Positions 7,907 to 17,242 of a DNA stretch of 64,000 nt are shown here, one piece after another; position 1 is the stretch's first letter; the number at the start of each line of letters is the position of its first letter. Source of the DNA: Pirellulales bacterium (lineage in GTDB: Bacteria; Planctomycetota; Planctomycetia; Pirellulales; JADZDJ01); contig DATJYL010000021.1 in the NCBI GenBank assembly GCA_035499655.1, positions 1 to 64,000 of the forward strand, in the 5' to 3' direction. A program made the translations under genes and the position numbers. The notes under the pieces are model-generated. The model did no database searches. It had not been told where the DNA came from and saw nothing but the letters and a program-made list of their open reading frames with translations.

Positions 7907-10900
7907 TTACGAGCCGCCCGCCGGATTTTGCAGCCGAATCCGCCGGTGAATTTCCAAAATCACCAGCGCCGCCAACACTCCCGCCGTGGCTCCCACAAAA
8001 CACGCTGTCCCCACGGCGAACCCGCCCAACTGGCTTGATAAAAAACCGATGGTCAAACCCAACGCCCCGCCCGCCACGCTGGAGCCTATCCACCGCGTCC
8101 GCTCGGCGGTCAGCAGCTGCGATTCTCCCAGGCCTTGAATCACATAAAAGAACACCGGCGTCAAAAAAATGCCGAACAGCGTCACGCCCAACATGCCGCT
8201 GAACACAGCCACCCCCAGCGAGCGCCGCATCTCGGCGCCGGCGCCAGAAGCAACCACCAGCGGAGCCACGCCAAAAATAAACGCGAACGAAGTCATCAAT
8301 ATCGGCCGCAGCCGCAACCGCGAAGCTTCCTCCGTGGCGTCAAACCGCGATCGCCCTTCCTCTTCGTGCAACTGCCGGGCGAACTCGACCACCAGAATCG
8401 CGTTTTTGCAGGCCAAGCCCACCAGCACGACCAAACCAATTTGCACGAAAATATTCACATCGCGTTGAGTCCACAATACGCCCACCACCGAACTCAACAA
8501 GCACAACGGAACCACCAAAATCACGGCCAACGGCAACGACCAACTTTCGTACAACGCCGACAGCGCCAAAAACACGCTCACCACCGCCAGCGCAAACACA
8601 TACATCGACGTGTTCCCGGCCCGCTTTTGCATGAACATCAGTTCGGTCCAATCCGCCCTCATGCTCAGCGGCAACGAAGCCGCCGCGATCTCATCGACCC
8701 GCTTGATCGCCGCGCCGGAACTGTAGCCGGGTTGCAAATTCCCCGTAATGGCGGCCGCCGAGTACAAGTTATACCGCGTCACACTGCTGGGCCCATTGAT
8801 TTCCTGCAGTTGCACCAGCGTCCCCAGCGGCACCATTTGTCCTCGATTATTTCGCACCTGGAATAAATTAATATCGTCCGTGTGGTTCCGGAACTCGCCG
8901 GCGGCTTGCACGGTCACCTGCCAATGCCGCCCGAATTCGTTGAAGCTGTTCACGTACAGCGAACCGAGCAATATCTCCAGCGTTTGATTCACGTCGGTCA
9001 GCGAGACGCCCAGCGCGGCGGTTTTCATCCGATCGATGTTCAACAGCAACTGCGGCACTTTGGAGCGAAACTGCGTCGTCACGCCGACTAAGCCGGGCAC
9101 TTGTTTTTGCAGCTTCCCCACCAAATCGTCGGTTTGTTGTTGCAACACGGGAAGTCCCAAGTCCCCCCGGTCTTCAATCATCACCTTGAAGCCGCCCGCC
9201 ACACCCAGCCCCGGCACCGGCGATGCCCCGTACACCGTCACCTGCGCATCCTGCACTTCCTTGGCCCACTGGCGGCGCAAGTTTGACATAATGGCCGTAT
9301 CCGGCAAATTTCGCCGTTCGGCAAATGGTTTCAGCACAATGAACATCGATGCATAATTCGGGCTTGTCGCCTGCATGACAAACGACAATCCGGATATTCC
9401 CACGGTATGTGCCACGCCCGGCGCCCGATTGGCGATCTCGGCCACTTGCTTCATTGCCTCCTGCGTGCGCTGCAACGAAGAAGAATCGGGCAATTGAATG
9501 CTGCAGATCAGCCGTCCCTGATCCTGTTGCGGCACAAAGCCGATCGGCGCACTGCTGAACGTCACGTACGTAATCAGTATCAACAAGCCGTACACAAACA
9601 GCACCGCCACGCTGAATCTCATCATGCGTTCAACGACCCACGAATACGCCGACGTGCTCACGCCGAATAGCCAGTTGAATAGCCGAAAAAACCAGCCCAA
9701 TACCAGGTCTAACAGCCACGTGACCGGATCCCGGCGGCTACCGTGCGGTTTCAGCAAAATGGCAGCCAAAGCGGGGCTCAGGGTCAAAGAACTGATGGCC
9801 GAAAACACCGTCGAAACCGAAATTGTAACCGCAAATTGCCGATAGAATTGCCCCGTGATCCCGCCGACAAATGCGCACGGCACAAACACCGCGCACAACA
9901 CCAACGCCACAGCAATAATGGGACCGGTCACCTCTTCCATTGCTTTCCGCGTGGCTTCGCGCGGCCCCAGGCCGTGCGTCATCCAACGTTCGACGTTCTC
10001 CACAACGACAATGGCGTCGTCCACCACGATGCCAATCGCCAACACCAAACCGAACAGCGAAATATTGTTGAGGCTGAATCCCAACGCAGCCATCACCGCA
10101 AACGTGCTGATAATCGCCACCGGCACGGCAATCAGCGGAATAATGACCGACCGCCAATTTTGTAAAAATATCAGCACCACGATCGCTACCAAAAACACCG
10201 CCAGGAACAAAGTTCGAACCACGTCGGAAACCGATTCGCGAATATACGGAGTCGTATCGTATGCGATGGCGTAATCCACTCCCTCCGGAAACCGCGACTT
10301 CAATTCTTCCATTTTCGCCTGCACTCGGTCGGCCACATCCAAGGCGTTCGTGCCCGGAAGTTGATACACCGCCAAACCGACCGAAGGCTGGCCGTCGAAC
10401 AAGCACGATTGATTGTAATTCTGCGCGCCCAGTTCGACGCGCCCCACATCGCGCACCCTTACGATGGCAATCGAGGGCTGGCCCGGCCCCGCCGGCGATG
10501 CTCCGCCTGCGGCCCCGGCTCCCGCCGCGCTGTTAATCGAAATTCCTTCAATCGTGCCCGTGGTGTTGGTGTTGTCGGTGGCTGTGCCGGCAGTTGAAGT
10601 TGTCGAAGAAGCGCCGCTGGCGCTGCCGCCGGTTGAACCGCCGCCCCCCGTCGCGCTGCCGCCGGTCGTTGTGCCGCCGCCGGCTGCGCTGCCGCCTCCG
10701 GTCGTGGAAACGCCCAAATTGGAACTCGTTCCGGTGGTGGTCGTCGTTGCCGTAGAGGACATAGAACTAGAAGGCGCCACCGTGGCGGTACTGCTGGCTC
10801 CGCCCCCGCTAGTAACCGAATTCGCCGCCAGCGCGCTGCCGCCGGCGGTACCCGTCGTAGCCGTACTTGAAGATGCCCGAGCAGCGCTGCTTGCCGCGCT

Positions 10901-11746
10901 GGCTGCCGCAGCCGGCACGCCAATGCTCCCCACCACCGAGCGCGGCGAGCCTGTCGCTTGCGCCGGCGGCGTCGTTTGGCTCACCTTGACAATAATGTCG
11001 CCGAACTGTTCCGGCTCGGTTAGCCGGCCCAGCGTGTCGACCGGCAATTGGAACACTTGTCCCTGCGGCGCCGGCTGCTGGCCAACTTGTCCAGCCGGTG
11101 CGTCTAAATTTTGGTTGCGAATGGCCGTGGCCACATCCAACGCCGTCATGTTGCGGGCGGCCAGTTCCTGCGGATCAAGCCAGATGCGGATGCTATAATC
11201 GCGCTCTCCCTGATACGTAATGTCGGAAACTCCCGGCACCCGCAACAATTCATCCCGGATATTGATGGTCGCATAATTGCTCAAATAAATATCGTTGTAT
11301 CGATGGTCCGGCGAAAAAAAGTTCACAATCATCAAAATGTCGGGCGTTCGCTTGCGGATCGTAATCCCCTGGTTTTGTACCTGCGTGGGCAATTGCGGCA
11401 TGGCCAGCGTTACCCGGTTCTGCACCATCACCAGCGCCGTATTCAAATCGACGCCGATGTCGAACGTCACCGTCAGCGTATACGAGCCGTCGTTCCCCAT
11501 TTGCGAAGACATGTACAACATGCCGGGAACGCCGTTCACTTGCTGCTCGATCGGGGCAGCCACGGTATCGGCCACCACTTTAGCGCTTGCGCCCGGGTAG
11601 TTGATGGAAACCGAAACCCCCGGCGGCGTGATCCGCGGATATTGCGCAATGGGCAAATAAAAGAGCGAGATCGCCCCGATCAGCGTCATCACAATCGAAA
11701 CGACCGAGGCAAAAATCGGCCGGTCGATGAAAAATCGTGATATCAT
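7907..11746 (-). CDS. RND efflux permease, HAE1 family (second permease), with about 171-residue low-complexity docking-domain insert
   Basis: A 1279-residue AcrB-like permease starting at ATG 11746. It has the DD pair at residues 576-577 (GIVVDDAIVV) and the TM10 lysine in GLACKNAILVVEFAR, so proton coupling looks intact. Residues about 256-426 (10469-10981) are almost wholly Ser, Thr, Gly and Ala. They lie between IIVKVSQ and IVRVRDVGRVELG, the same docking-domain position as the shorter insert of the neighbouring permease. The C-terminus carries about 70 extra residues with two more hydrophobic segments. It follows the adaptor gene by 51 bp. Two unlike permeases in one operon recall MdtB/MdtC, where heterotrimers form; that analogy is inference. 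Confidence 0.95.
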   Translation of the reverse strand: MISRFFIDRPIFASVVSIVMTLIGAISLFYLPIAQYPRITPPGVSVSINYPGASAKVVADTVAAPIEQQVNGVPGMLYMSSQMGNDGSYTLTVTFDIGVDLNTALVMVQNRVTLAMPQLPTQVQNQGITIRKRTPDILMIVNFFSPDHRYNDIYLSNYATINIRDELLRVPGVSDITYQGERDYSIRIWLDPQELAARNMTALDVATAIRNQNLDAPAGQVGQQPAPQGQVFQLPVDTLGRLTEPEQFGDIIVKVSQTTPPAQATGSPRSVVGSIGVPAAAASAASSAARASSSTATTGTAGGSALAANSVTSGGGASSTATVAPSSSMSSTATTTTTGTSSNLGVSTTGGGSAAGGGTTTGGSATGGGGSTGGSASGASSTTSTAGTATDNTNTTGTIEGISINSAAGAGAAGGASPAGPGQPSIAIVRVRDVGRVELGAQNYNQSCLFDGQPSVGLAVYQLPGTNALDVADRVQAKMEELKSRFPEGVDYAIAYDTTPYIRESVSDVVRTLFLAVFLVAIVVLIFLQNWRSVIIPLIAVPVAIISTFAVMAALGFSLNNISLFGLVLAIGIVVDDAIVVVENVERWMTHGLGPREATRKAMEEVTGPIIAVALVLCAVFVPCAFVGGITGQFYRQFAVTISVSTVFSAISSLTLSPALAAILLKPHGSRRDPVTWLLDLVLGWFFRLFNWLFGVSTSAYSWVVERMMRFSVAVLFVYGLLILITYVTFSSAPIGFVPQQDQGRLICSIQLPDSSSLQRTQEAMKQVAEIANRAPGVAHTVGISGLSFVMQATSPNYASMFIVLKPFAERRNLPDTAIMSNLRRQWAKEVQDAQVTVYGASPVPGLGVAGGFKVMIEDRGDLGLPVLQQQTDDLVGKLQKQVPGLVGVTTQFRSKVPQLLLNIDRMKTAALGVSLTDVNQTLEILLGSLYVNSFNEFGRHWQVTVQAAGEFRNHTDDINLFQVRNNRGQMVPLGTLVQLQEINGPSSVTRYNLYSAAAITGNLQPGYSSGAAIKRVDEIAAASLPLSMRADWTELMFMQKRAGNTSMYVFALAVVSVFLALSALYESWSLPLAVILVVPLCLLSSVVGVLWTQRDVNIFVQIGLVVLVGLACKNAILVVEFARQLHEEEGRSRFDATEEASRLRLRPILMTSFAFIFGVAPLVVASGAGAEMRRSLGVAVFSGMLGVTLFGIFLTPVFFYVIQGLGESQLLTAERTRWIGSSVAGGALGLTIGFLSSQLGGFAVGTACFVGATAGVLAALVILEIHRRIRLQNPAGGS

Positions 11747-11797
11747 GGCTGGCGCATCAACTGCGTGAAAGCGGCCTTCGCTGACCCGGTTTGCATT

Positions 11798-13093
11798 TCA
11801 ATTGGTCTTGGCAGGACCGGGCGAGGTTTCCACCGCGCCGGGTTGGTTGGAATCTTTGGAATCCGTGGAGGAATCAACGGATTTGCTTTCCGCGGATTTA
11901 CCCTCGCCCGCGGAAGTTCCTTCACGAATTGCTCCCAGCGTCGGCATCGGTTCGCGGTCGGGAGTAATCTGCATTCGGGGGCGAACTTGCTGAATGGCGC
12001 CGATCACAACCCATTCGGAGGTCTTCAATCCAGAATCAATCACCCGTAATCCATCTTCTTGCAAAGCACCGGTGTCGACCCGCTGCTGCTGCACAATATT
12101 TTTGTCGTCCACGGTGTACACGTACTTCATGCCTTGATCGGAACCAATGGCACGGTCGATCACCAACAGTGCGTCGTGCGGTTGGCCAATCGGCAGCCGC
12201 ACGCGGACAAACATTCCCGGCGACAGCAACCGCACCCCATTCGCCGGCTTCGGATTCGGCACCACCCCGCGAACCGTAATGCTGCCCGTGCCGGGGTTCA
12301 CCTGGTTATTCACGAAATTGATGGTGCCTTCGTGCAGATAGCCATCTTCCCCTTCCAGCCCGATGAAGACCGGAATTTCTCCCTGCTGATAACGCACAAT
12401 TTTGCCTTCGTTCACCGCTCGCCGAACGCGCAACACCGTGTTCTCGTCGATGTCGAAATACACGTACATCGGATCGACCGACACCACCGTGGTCAATTGC
12501 GTTTGATCCTGATTGACCAAATTTCCCGGCGTCAAATAATAACGCGATATTTGCCCCGTCAGCGGCGCCGTCACTTTACAAAAACCCAAGTTCAGCTTGT
12601 ACACTTCCAGGCTGGCCTTGGCGGCTTGCACCGATGCCTCCGCTTCTTCCTCGGCCGCCTGATACCGATCCAAATCTTGCTTGCTGATCGCGCCCGGCGT
12701 TTTGGCCAGCTCCTTCGCCCGGGCGTTGTCCGCCTCGGCTTCCTTCACGCGCGCTTCGTTCAGCAGCACTTGTCCTTCCGCCTGATCGTACTGTGCTTGA
12801 TAAGGTCGGGGATCAATTTCAAACAGCACTTCTCCCTTTTTTACCTCCGCGCCTTCCTTGAACGGCGCGCTAATCAAATATCCGGTGACGCGCGGCACAA
12901 CGCTAACCGCTTCCGGAGCCTCAATCCGGCCGGTGAAATCAACATAGTCCGTCACCTGCCGCTCAACCGGCTGGCTGACTGGAATTGCCGGCGGCTCCGC
13001 TGGCGCTACGTTCAGCGACTTGGAACTGCATCCCGCCGCCAACGTAAGGGGCAAGCACACACAGGCCCCCCAAAATGCAATTTTCTGCTCCAT
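11798..13093 (-). CDS. RND efflux periplasmic adaptor (membrane fusion protein), lipoprotein
   Basis: An AcrA/MexA-type adaptor of about 431 residues. ATG at 13093 is chosen over the upstream GTG at 13108 because AAGG lies just before it. The signal ends in the lipobox LTLAAGC. The order of parts is typical: a barrel-sandwich strand (VVPRVTGYLISAPFKEGAEVKKG), a helical hairpin (about residues 95-170), the second lipoyl half (FCKVTAPLTGQISRYY), then beta-barrel and membrane-proximal domains. The last about 50 residues are a charged Ser/Glu/Lys-rich tail. It is the first gene of the efflux operon. No regulator gene (TetR or MarR) is adjacent. Confidence 0.94.
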   Translation of the reverse strand: MEQKIAFWGACVCLPLTLAAGCSSKSLNVAPAEPPAIPVSQPVERQVTDYVDFTGRIEAPEAVSVVPRVTGYLISAPFKEGAEVKKGEVLFEIDPRPYQAQYDQAEGQVLLNEARVKEAEADNARAKELAKTPGAISKQDLDRYQAAEEEAEASVQAAKASLEVYKLNLGFCKVTAPLTGQISRYYLTPGNLVNQDQTQLTTVVSVDPMYVYFDIDENTVLRVRRAVNEGKIVRYQQGEIPVFIGLEGEDGYLHEGTINFVNNQVNPGTGSITVRGVVPNPKPANGVRLLSPGMFVRVRLPIGQPHDALLVIDRAIGSDQGMKYVYTVDDKNIVQQQRVDTGALQEDGLRVIDSGLKTSEWVVIGAIQQVRPRMQITPDREPMPTLGAIREGTSAGEGKSAESKSVDSSTDSKDSNQPGAVETSPGPAKTN

Positions 13094-13490
13094 AATGCCT
13101 TTCGCCACCTGGGTTGCATCATCCGAGGCCGGCCGTGCCGCCCCTCGATGGCAGACAACTTCGGCACGCTATCCCCACAGCAATCATATCAAATCGAGTC
13201 CGATATACCACGAGCGCTTTTTTAGGCCCTCAGTCGCGGCAGAAAAATGTTCCTGTGGGAAAACTGAAAAGCCGTTCGCATGCGGGTGCCAGGCCGCTTC
13301 TTTAAGTGGGTAGTATTAACTGTCTGGCCGCCATGCCCTTATGCAACAAAACTTAAACAGGAGATAACAGAGTAAACGGAGACCTTTTTTCAAATTCTAT
13401 TTCCATGATTACTCTGTGCCCTCTGTTTCCTCCTGTTGAATTTTTGCCGACGTTAGCACCGGAGCCGCATGCAGGTGCTATGGCCACACT
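13094..13490. promoter_or_regulatory. 397-bp upstream region of the efflux operon with an imperfect inverted repeat
   Basis: This must contain the promoter of the minus-strand efflux operon, though I cannot point to firm -35/-10 boxes. An imperfect inverted repeat lies at 13356-13437: AACAGGAG-NN-AACAGAG at the left and its complement at the right, with an AT-rich centre. The arms could serve as a regulator site or as a terminator for other transcripts. No gene is seen. Confidence 0.45.
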
Positions 13491-15650
13491 CTACGGCATC
13501 GGCTGCAAGCCCTCGTAGCGCACCTTCCAATTCTTTGGAAAGCCCGGGGCGTGCTCAGTGTGACCGTCCCAGCCGGCGGCCATCATCGCCACGGCCGCCA
13601 GCCAACCGCCGTTGGCCGGCATGTACATCGGCGTTTGATTCGGCCGCCGAATGGTATAGCCCGACGGCCGGAACGACTTGACATCCATATCGCCCACCAG
13701 CATTTTGATGGCCGTCTCCGGTTCATTCAGCCGGGCCGCGCACATGGCAACCATCGCCGTCCCCCACGTTTGATCTTCCTCCGGATGCCAATGGGCGCCC
13801 CCCGTAACCGCGTGCAGCGTATTTCGCATGACGTCCACGTCGATGTCGCGACCCGGCAGCACACCGTACAACCACGTCGCCATGCGGGCCGCCGTATTTT
13901 CCACCGGAATTTCCAGCGTCGGGTAAATGCCCTCGCGAACCGTCAGCGGCGCGAAGTGATGAATCACGTCGTCCCATTTTTCATCTCGCGGCATGCCCAG
14001 CCTCACGCGCCACTCCTGCGCCGTTTCCAAGGCCCACTTCCAATAACCAAGTTCCATGGTCGGGTTCAGGTTGTGTTCGTAATCGCTGTGTTTTTCTTCC
14101 GCCGAAGCCACCGCGGGGCCCAGCACGTATTGCTTCCGCTCAGCATCGTAATCCACGAAGCTGGCCATATAGTCGGCCGTTTCGAAGACAATATCCTTAT
14201 AGCGATCCAATGTCGCCTGATCGTGGCGCGCCCGCCACAGCAATTCCGCCAGATAAATCGGATGCGGCTGCTGCCACACCAGCACCGGGCCTATCCCCGA
14301 CGGGCTTTCCACGCCGCTGGGGTCGGTCATTTTCGACCACTTCACTCCTTTGCACCCTTCGCGCTGGGCCATCGCCTGGCCCGGCGGCATCATTTGCTTC
14401 AAATGCTCGAAGCTCTTTTCCAAAATTTCCGGTCGGCCCCACAACGCCCAATGCGCGGCATGCCACCAATACATTTCCATGTGAAATTTGCCAAACCACG
14501 AATTCACCGCCAGCCCGGTTTCCTGCGGCGGCAGCGAACCCGCATCGTGTACCGCCATGACATACTCCGACAGCACTATCCGCCGCTCCAACTCCGCGGC
14601 CTGTGGATCGTCGTTGCCCGATAAATCAATCGCCCCGCCGCTGCTCCAGTAATGCTGCCAATGCTCTTGCGCTGCGCGTTGCACGGCAACCACACTATCC
14701 GCCTCGGCCTGAATCGCCTGCGGCGAGAACCAGGCCGTTAGTTCGATGTGCTGGATGGATGGATTCGCCGCGAGATCCGCACTCAGCAAATACTGATGTT
14801 TGTCGGTTTGTGTCAACTTGACGCCATTGGACCAGCATGCACGCACAAAATAGTGAGTGTCGTCCAAAGTTCGCGCAAAATCGGCCCCGCTTATCCCATG
14901 CCCAGCAAATACAGAATGCAAAGTTTGGTGCGCGTCAGGTTTCGTCCAATCCTGATAATCCGGCCCAAACGACATCAGCGCGTACGGAAACGCAATCCGC
15001 ACTTTCAGCCGGCCGCTGGCGATCAATGGCGAATCGATCGCCACCGCCACCTCGTCCCGCTGCGGATGCACCGCCGTCTGCACGTGCACCGGCACGCCTT
15101 CCACTTCGAACGAACTGCTCGCCAGGCCGCTCCACAAATCCAGCCGCTCATCAAGATTTTTCAAATCGCCTATCGCTACCGAAGTGCCGTCGGCTTTGGT
15201 CATTTCCAACCCGATGCGCCCCAGCCCAAATCGATGCGGATTGCCACGCAAATATGCCGCGTCGGGCGCCGGATTGCTCGTGCTTGCCGCTGGATACACA
15301 AACTCCCGATCGTGCTTCGCGAGGCTCTTCATTTTGAACTTATCCAGCGTGTACCCTTCCGGGTTGGGAAAACTGTGCCAGCCCCAATTGCTCAAAATGC
15401 CAATCGGCATCGTTTTCTCGTAATACTCCGGGAAGCTCTGCAGCCCGGTAACGTCGAAATTAAAGGCGAATTCCCCGTTGCCTACCGCCATGGCGCCGTT
15501 CGGATCGATCTCGTGGATTTCGATGTTATGTCGGTTCACCAAGGCGTGCCGATCGATCGCACTGTCTGCTTCGGCGCCCTGCGCACAGGTAATCGCAGCA
15601 CAAACAGCCACACACACCGCTGCCACGGGCCAGGTGTAAACAATCCGCAT
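13491..15650 (-). CDS. Secreted putative six-hairpin (alpha/alpha)6-barrel glycosidase
   Basis: About 719 residues. ATG at 15650 is preferred because GGGAG lies about 9 nt upstream and a clean signal peptide follows (VAAVCVAVCAAITCAQGAEA). The N-terminal half resembles the beta-sandwich of GH65/GH95-like enzymes. The second half shows helical-barrel features such as WFGKFHMEMYWWHAAHWALWG, NLNPTMELGYW and the closing NGGWLAAVAMMAAGWDG. The exact glycoside hydrolase family and the sugar are not settled from sequence alone. Its start lies 29 bp after the stop of the dehydrogenase gene, so the two are probably one transcript. Confidence 0.7.
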   Translation of the reverse strand: MRIVYTWPVAAVCVAVCAAITCAQGAEADSAIDRHALVNRHNIEIHEIDPNGAMAVGNGEFAFNFDVTGLQSFPEYYEKTMPIGILSNWGWHSFPNPEGYTLDKFKMKSLAKHDREFVYPAASTSNPAPDAAYLRGNPHRFGLGRIGLEMTKADGTSVAIGDLKNLDERLDLWSGLASSSFEVEGVPVHVQTAVHPQRDEVAVAIDSPLIASGRLKVRIAFPYALMSFGPDYQDWTKPDAHQTLHSVFAGHGISGADFARTLDDTHYFVRACWSNGVKLTQTDKHQYLLSADLAANPSIQHIELTAWFSPQAIQAEADSVVAVQRAAQEHWQHYWSSGGAIDLSGNDDPQAAELERRIVLSEYVMAVHDAGSLPPQETGLAVNSWFGKFHMEMYWWHAAHWALWGRPEILEKSFEHLKQMMPPGQAMAQREGCKGVKWSKMTDPSGVESPSGIGPVLVWQQPHPIYLAELLWRARHDQATLDRYKDIVFETADYMASFVDYDAERKQYVLGPAVASAEEKHSDYEHNLNPTMELGYWKWALETAQEWRVRLGMPRDEKWDDVIHHFAPLTVREGIYPTLEIPVENTAARMATWLYGVLPGRDIDVDVMRNTLHAVTGGAHWHPEEDQTWGTAMVAMCAARLNEPETAIKMLVGDMDVKSFRPSGYTIRRPNQTPMYMPANGGWLAAVAMMAAGWDGHTEHAPGFPKNWKVRYEGLQPMP

Positions 15651-15679
15651 TTGCTTCTCCCAAATTTGTCGCATGCTTC

Positions 15680-16909
15680 CTATTTACCCAGCGAAGTCAG
15701 TCGCAGTTCAAACACATCCGCCTCTGCGCGGCGCAGGCCATTTAGTATGTCTTCCCCCGGTGCGGTTTCCAACTGGATATTGGCCACCGCCGCCTCAGCC
15801 CCCTCGAACACTATATTTTCCATCTCTTGCACGTTGATCCGTGCCGCGCTAATGGCATCCAACACCCGCGCCAATACTCCCGGTCGATCACGATGTCGCA
15901 CACTCAACAAGTACGTGGCCGGCGTATGCCGAGCAATATTGACCACGTTGGGCGCCCGCCCCGTCTCTTGAAAACTCCGGATAATGCGCACCGTTTCGGC
16001 TGCAATGGCTTCCTGTGCCTGTTCGGTCGACGCGCCAATATGATGCGTGCCGTACAGAGTGGTTTCCTGCGCGATAGGGTCGCTGAACGCGCCAGCGCTT
16101 TCCGTCGGTTCGCTGGCGTAAACGTCCAATCCCACTCGAATCTTCCGTTCCCGCATGGCCCACACCAACGCCGTTTGATCGACCAGCTCCCCCCGCGCCG
16201 TGTTGATGAAGTATGCTCCCGGCCGCATGGCTTTGAAAAAATCCGCGTCGAGCAACCCCCGGGTTTCCTTGGTCAACGCCAAATGTACGCTAACCACGTC
16301 CGCCTCGCCCGCAACTTCCGACGGCGTGTTTTTGTTGCCAATATTCAGTTGCTTGGCCCGCTCCGCGGTCAGGCTGCGGCTCCAGGCTATCACCGGCATG
16401 CCAAACGCTTTGGCGCGGGGCAGCATCTCCATGCCGATTTGTCCCAGTCCAATTAAGCCCAGCGTCCGGCCAAACAACCCCCGCGCCTGTGAAAACTGCT
16501 TCTTATTCCACTGGCCGGCACGCAGCGCAATCACGTTGTCCGCCAAGCGCCGGTCCAAAGCCAACATCAATCCGAAGGCCAACTCAGCCACCGCCACCGA
16601 GTTTTTCCCCGGACAGTTCGACACGTAAATACCTCGCTTCGAAGCGGCGGCCACGTCGATCGTGTTGTAACCCGCTCCTGCGCGCACCACCAGCTTCAGC
16701 CAAGGCGCCTCCAATACCGCGGCGTTCACTTTCGTCGAACGCACTACCAAAATGTCCGGCCGCAACTCGTGCGCAGCTTGCGCCAAAGCCTCGTCCGCCA
16801 ACTTGGGCTCGTACAAAACTTCGCATCCAAGGGCCGCCAGCGCTTCGCGCCCCGAGGGTTCAAACGTGTCCGCAATCAACACTCGCACAGCAAAATGGTC
16901 CTCCACCAT
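15680..16909 (-). CDS. D-3-phosphoglycerate dehydrogenase-like 2-hydroxyacid dehydrogenase with ACT domain
   Basis: About 409 residues. A D-isomer-specific 2-hydroxyacid dehydrogenase core is clear: the NAD-binding loop GLIGLGQIG, the substrate Arg in NTARGELVD, the Glu in DVYASEP and the catalytic His in GTHHIGAST. A C-terminal ACT domain begins near YLLSVRHRDRPGVLARVLDAI. This is the layout of SerA-type enzymes that make 3-phosphohydroxypyruvate for serine synthesis. It is upstream of, and probably co-transcribed with, a secreted glycosidase, so a sugar-acid substrate is also possible. The start is ATG 16909, just after a GTG in the same frame. Confidence 0.85.
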   Translation of the reverse strand: MVEDHFAVRVLIADTFEPSGREALAALGCEVLYEPKLADEALAQAAHELRPDILVVRSTKVNAAVLEAPWLKLVVRAGAGYNTIDVAAASKRGIYVSNCPGKNSVAVAELAFGLMLALDRRLADNVIALRAGQWNKKQFSQARGLFGRTLGLIGLGQIGMEMLPRAKAFGMPVIAWSRSLTAERAKQLNIGNKNTPSEVAGEADVVSVHLALTKETRGLLDADFFKAMRPGAYFINTARGELVDQTALVWAMRERKIRVGLDVYASEPTESAGAFSDPIAQETTLYGTHHIGASTEQAQEAIAAETVRIIRSFQETGRAPNVVNIARHTPATYLLSVRHRDRPGVLARVLDAISAARINVQEMENIVFEGAEAAVANIQLETAPGEDILNGLRRAEADVFELRLTSLGK

Positions 16910-17169
16910 CACCGTCCGCGAAAGTCGCCCAAAACTTTGGAACAGGCGAAAAAAAATGCCTGCAGCGTTTTTGGAACGGTGCCCAGCTATGAGTTATAGA
17001 CTTACCTGATGTGTACTTTCAACCAGTCCCAACTTGGACCGCGAACTTGCCTTGCAAAAGCACTGTCAAATTGTAAGATCGTGGACGGGATTCGATGAAG
17101 CTTCATCCCTGATTCCCCACCACCGTACCCGCTTCACTCACCCCACACCATTCACCACTCACCCTTACC

Positions 17170-17242
17170 GGGGACGTAGCTCAATTGGGAGAGCACAGCC
17201 TTTGCAAGGCTGGGGTTGCCGGTTCGATCCCGGTCGTCTCCA
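17170..17242 (+). tRNA. tRNA-Ala (anticodon TGC)
   Basis: A 73-nt cloverleaf. The acceptor GGGGACG (17170-17176) pairs with CGTCTCC (17235-17241), with one G-U pair, then discriminator A. The anticodon stem CAGCC/GGCTG encloses TTTGCAA, with TGC at 17203-17205. The T arm is GGTTCGATCC. CCA is not encoded. A pyrimidine-rich leader (about 17105-17169, CACTCACC-like words) precedes it. Confidence 0.96.

Noticed and set aside
10469-10981. Ser/Thr/Gly-rich stretch in the second permease as an assembly artefact
   Set aside because: The frame stays open throughout, the first permease has a smaller insert at exactly the same place, and the flanking strands join properly.
4264-11746. Heavy-metal (HME) RND efflux, suggested by the Cys-rich neighbour
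   Set aside because: Both permeases follow HAE1-type sequence features, and no metal-efflux partner or metal regulator gene is present. The Cys-rich protein alone does not justify it.
985-17242. rRNA operon suggested by tRNA-Ile and tRNA-Ala
   Set aside because: No 16S, 23S or 5S sequence is found next to either tRNA or elsewhere in the window.
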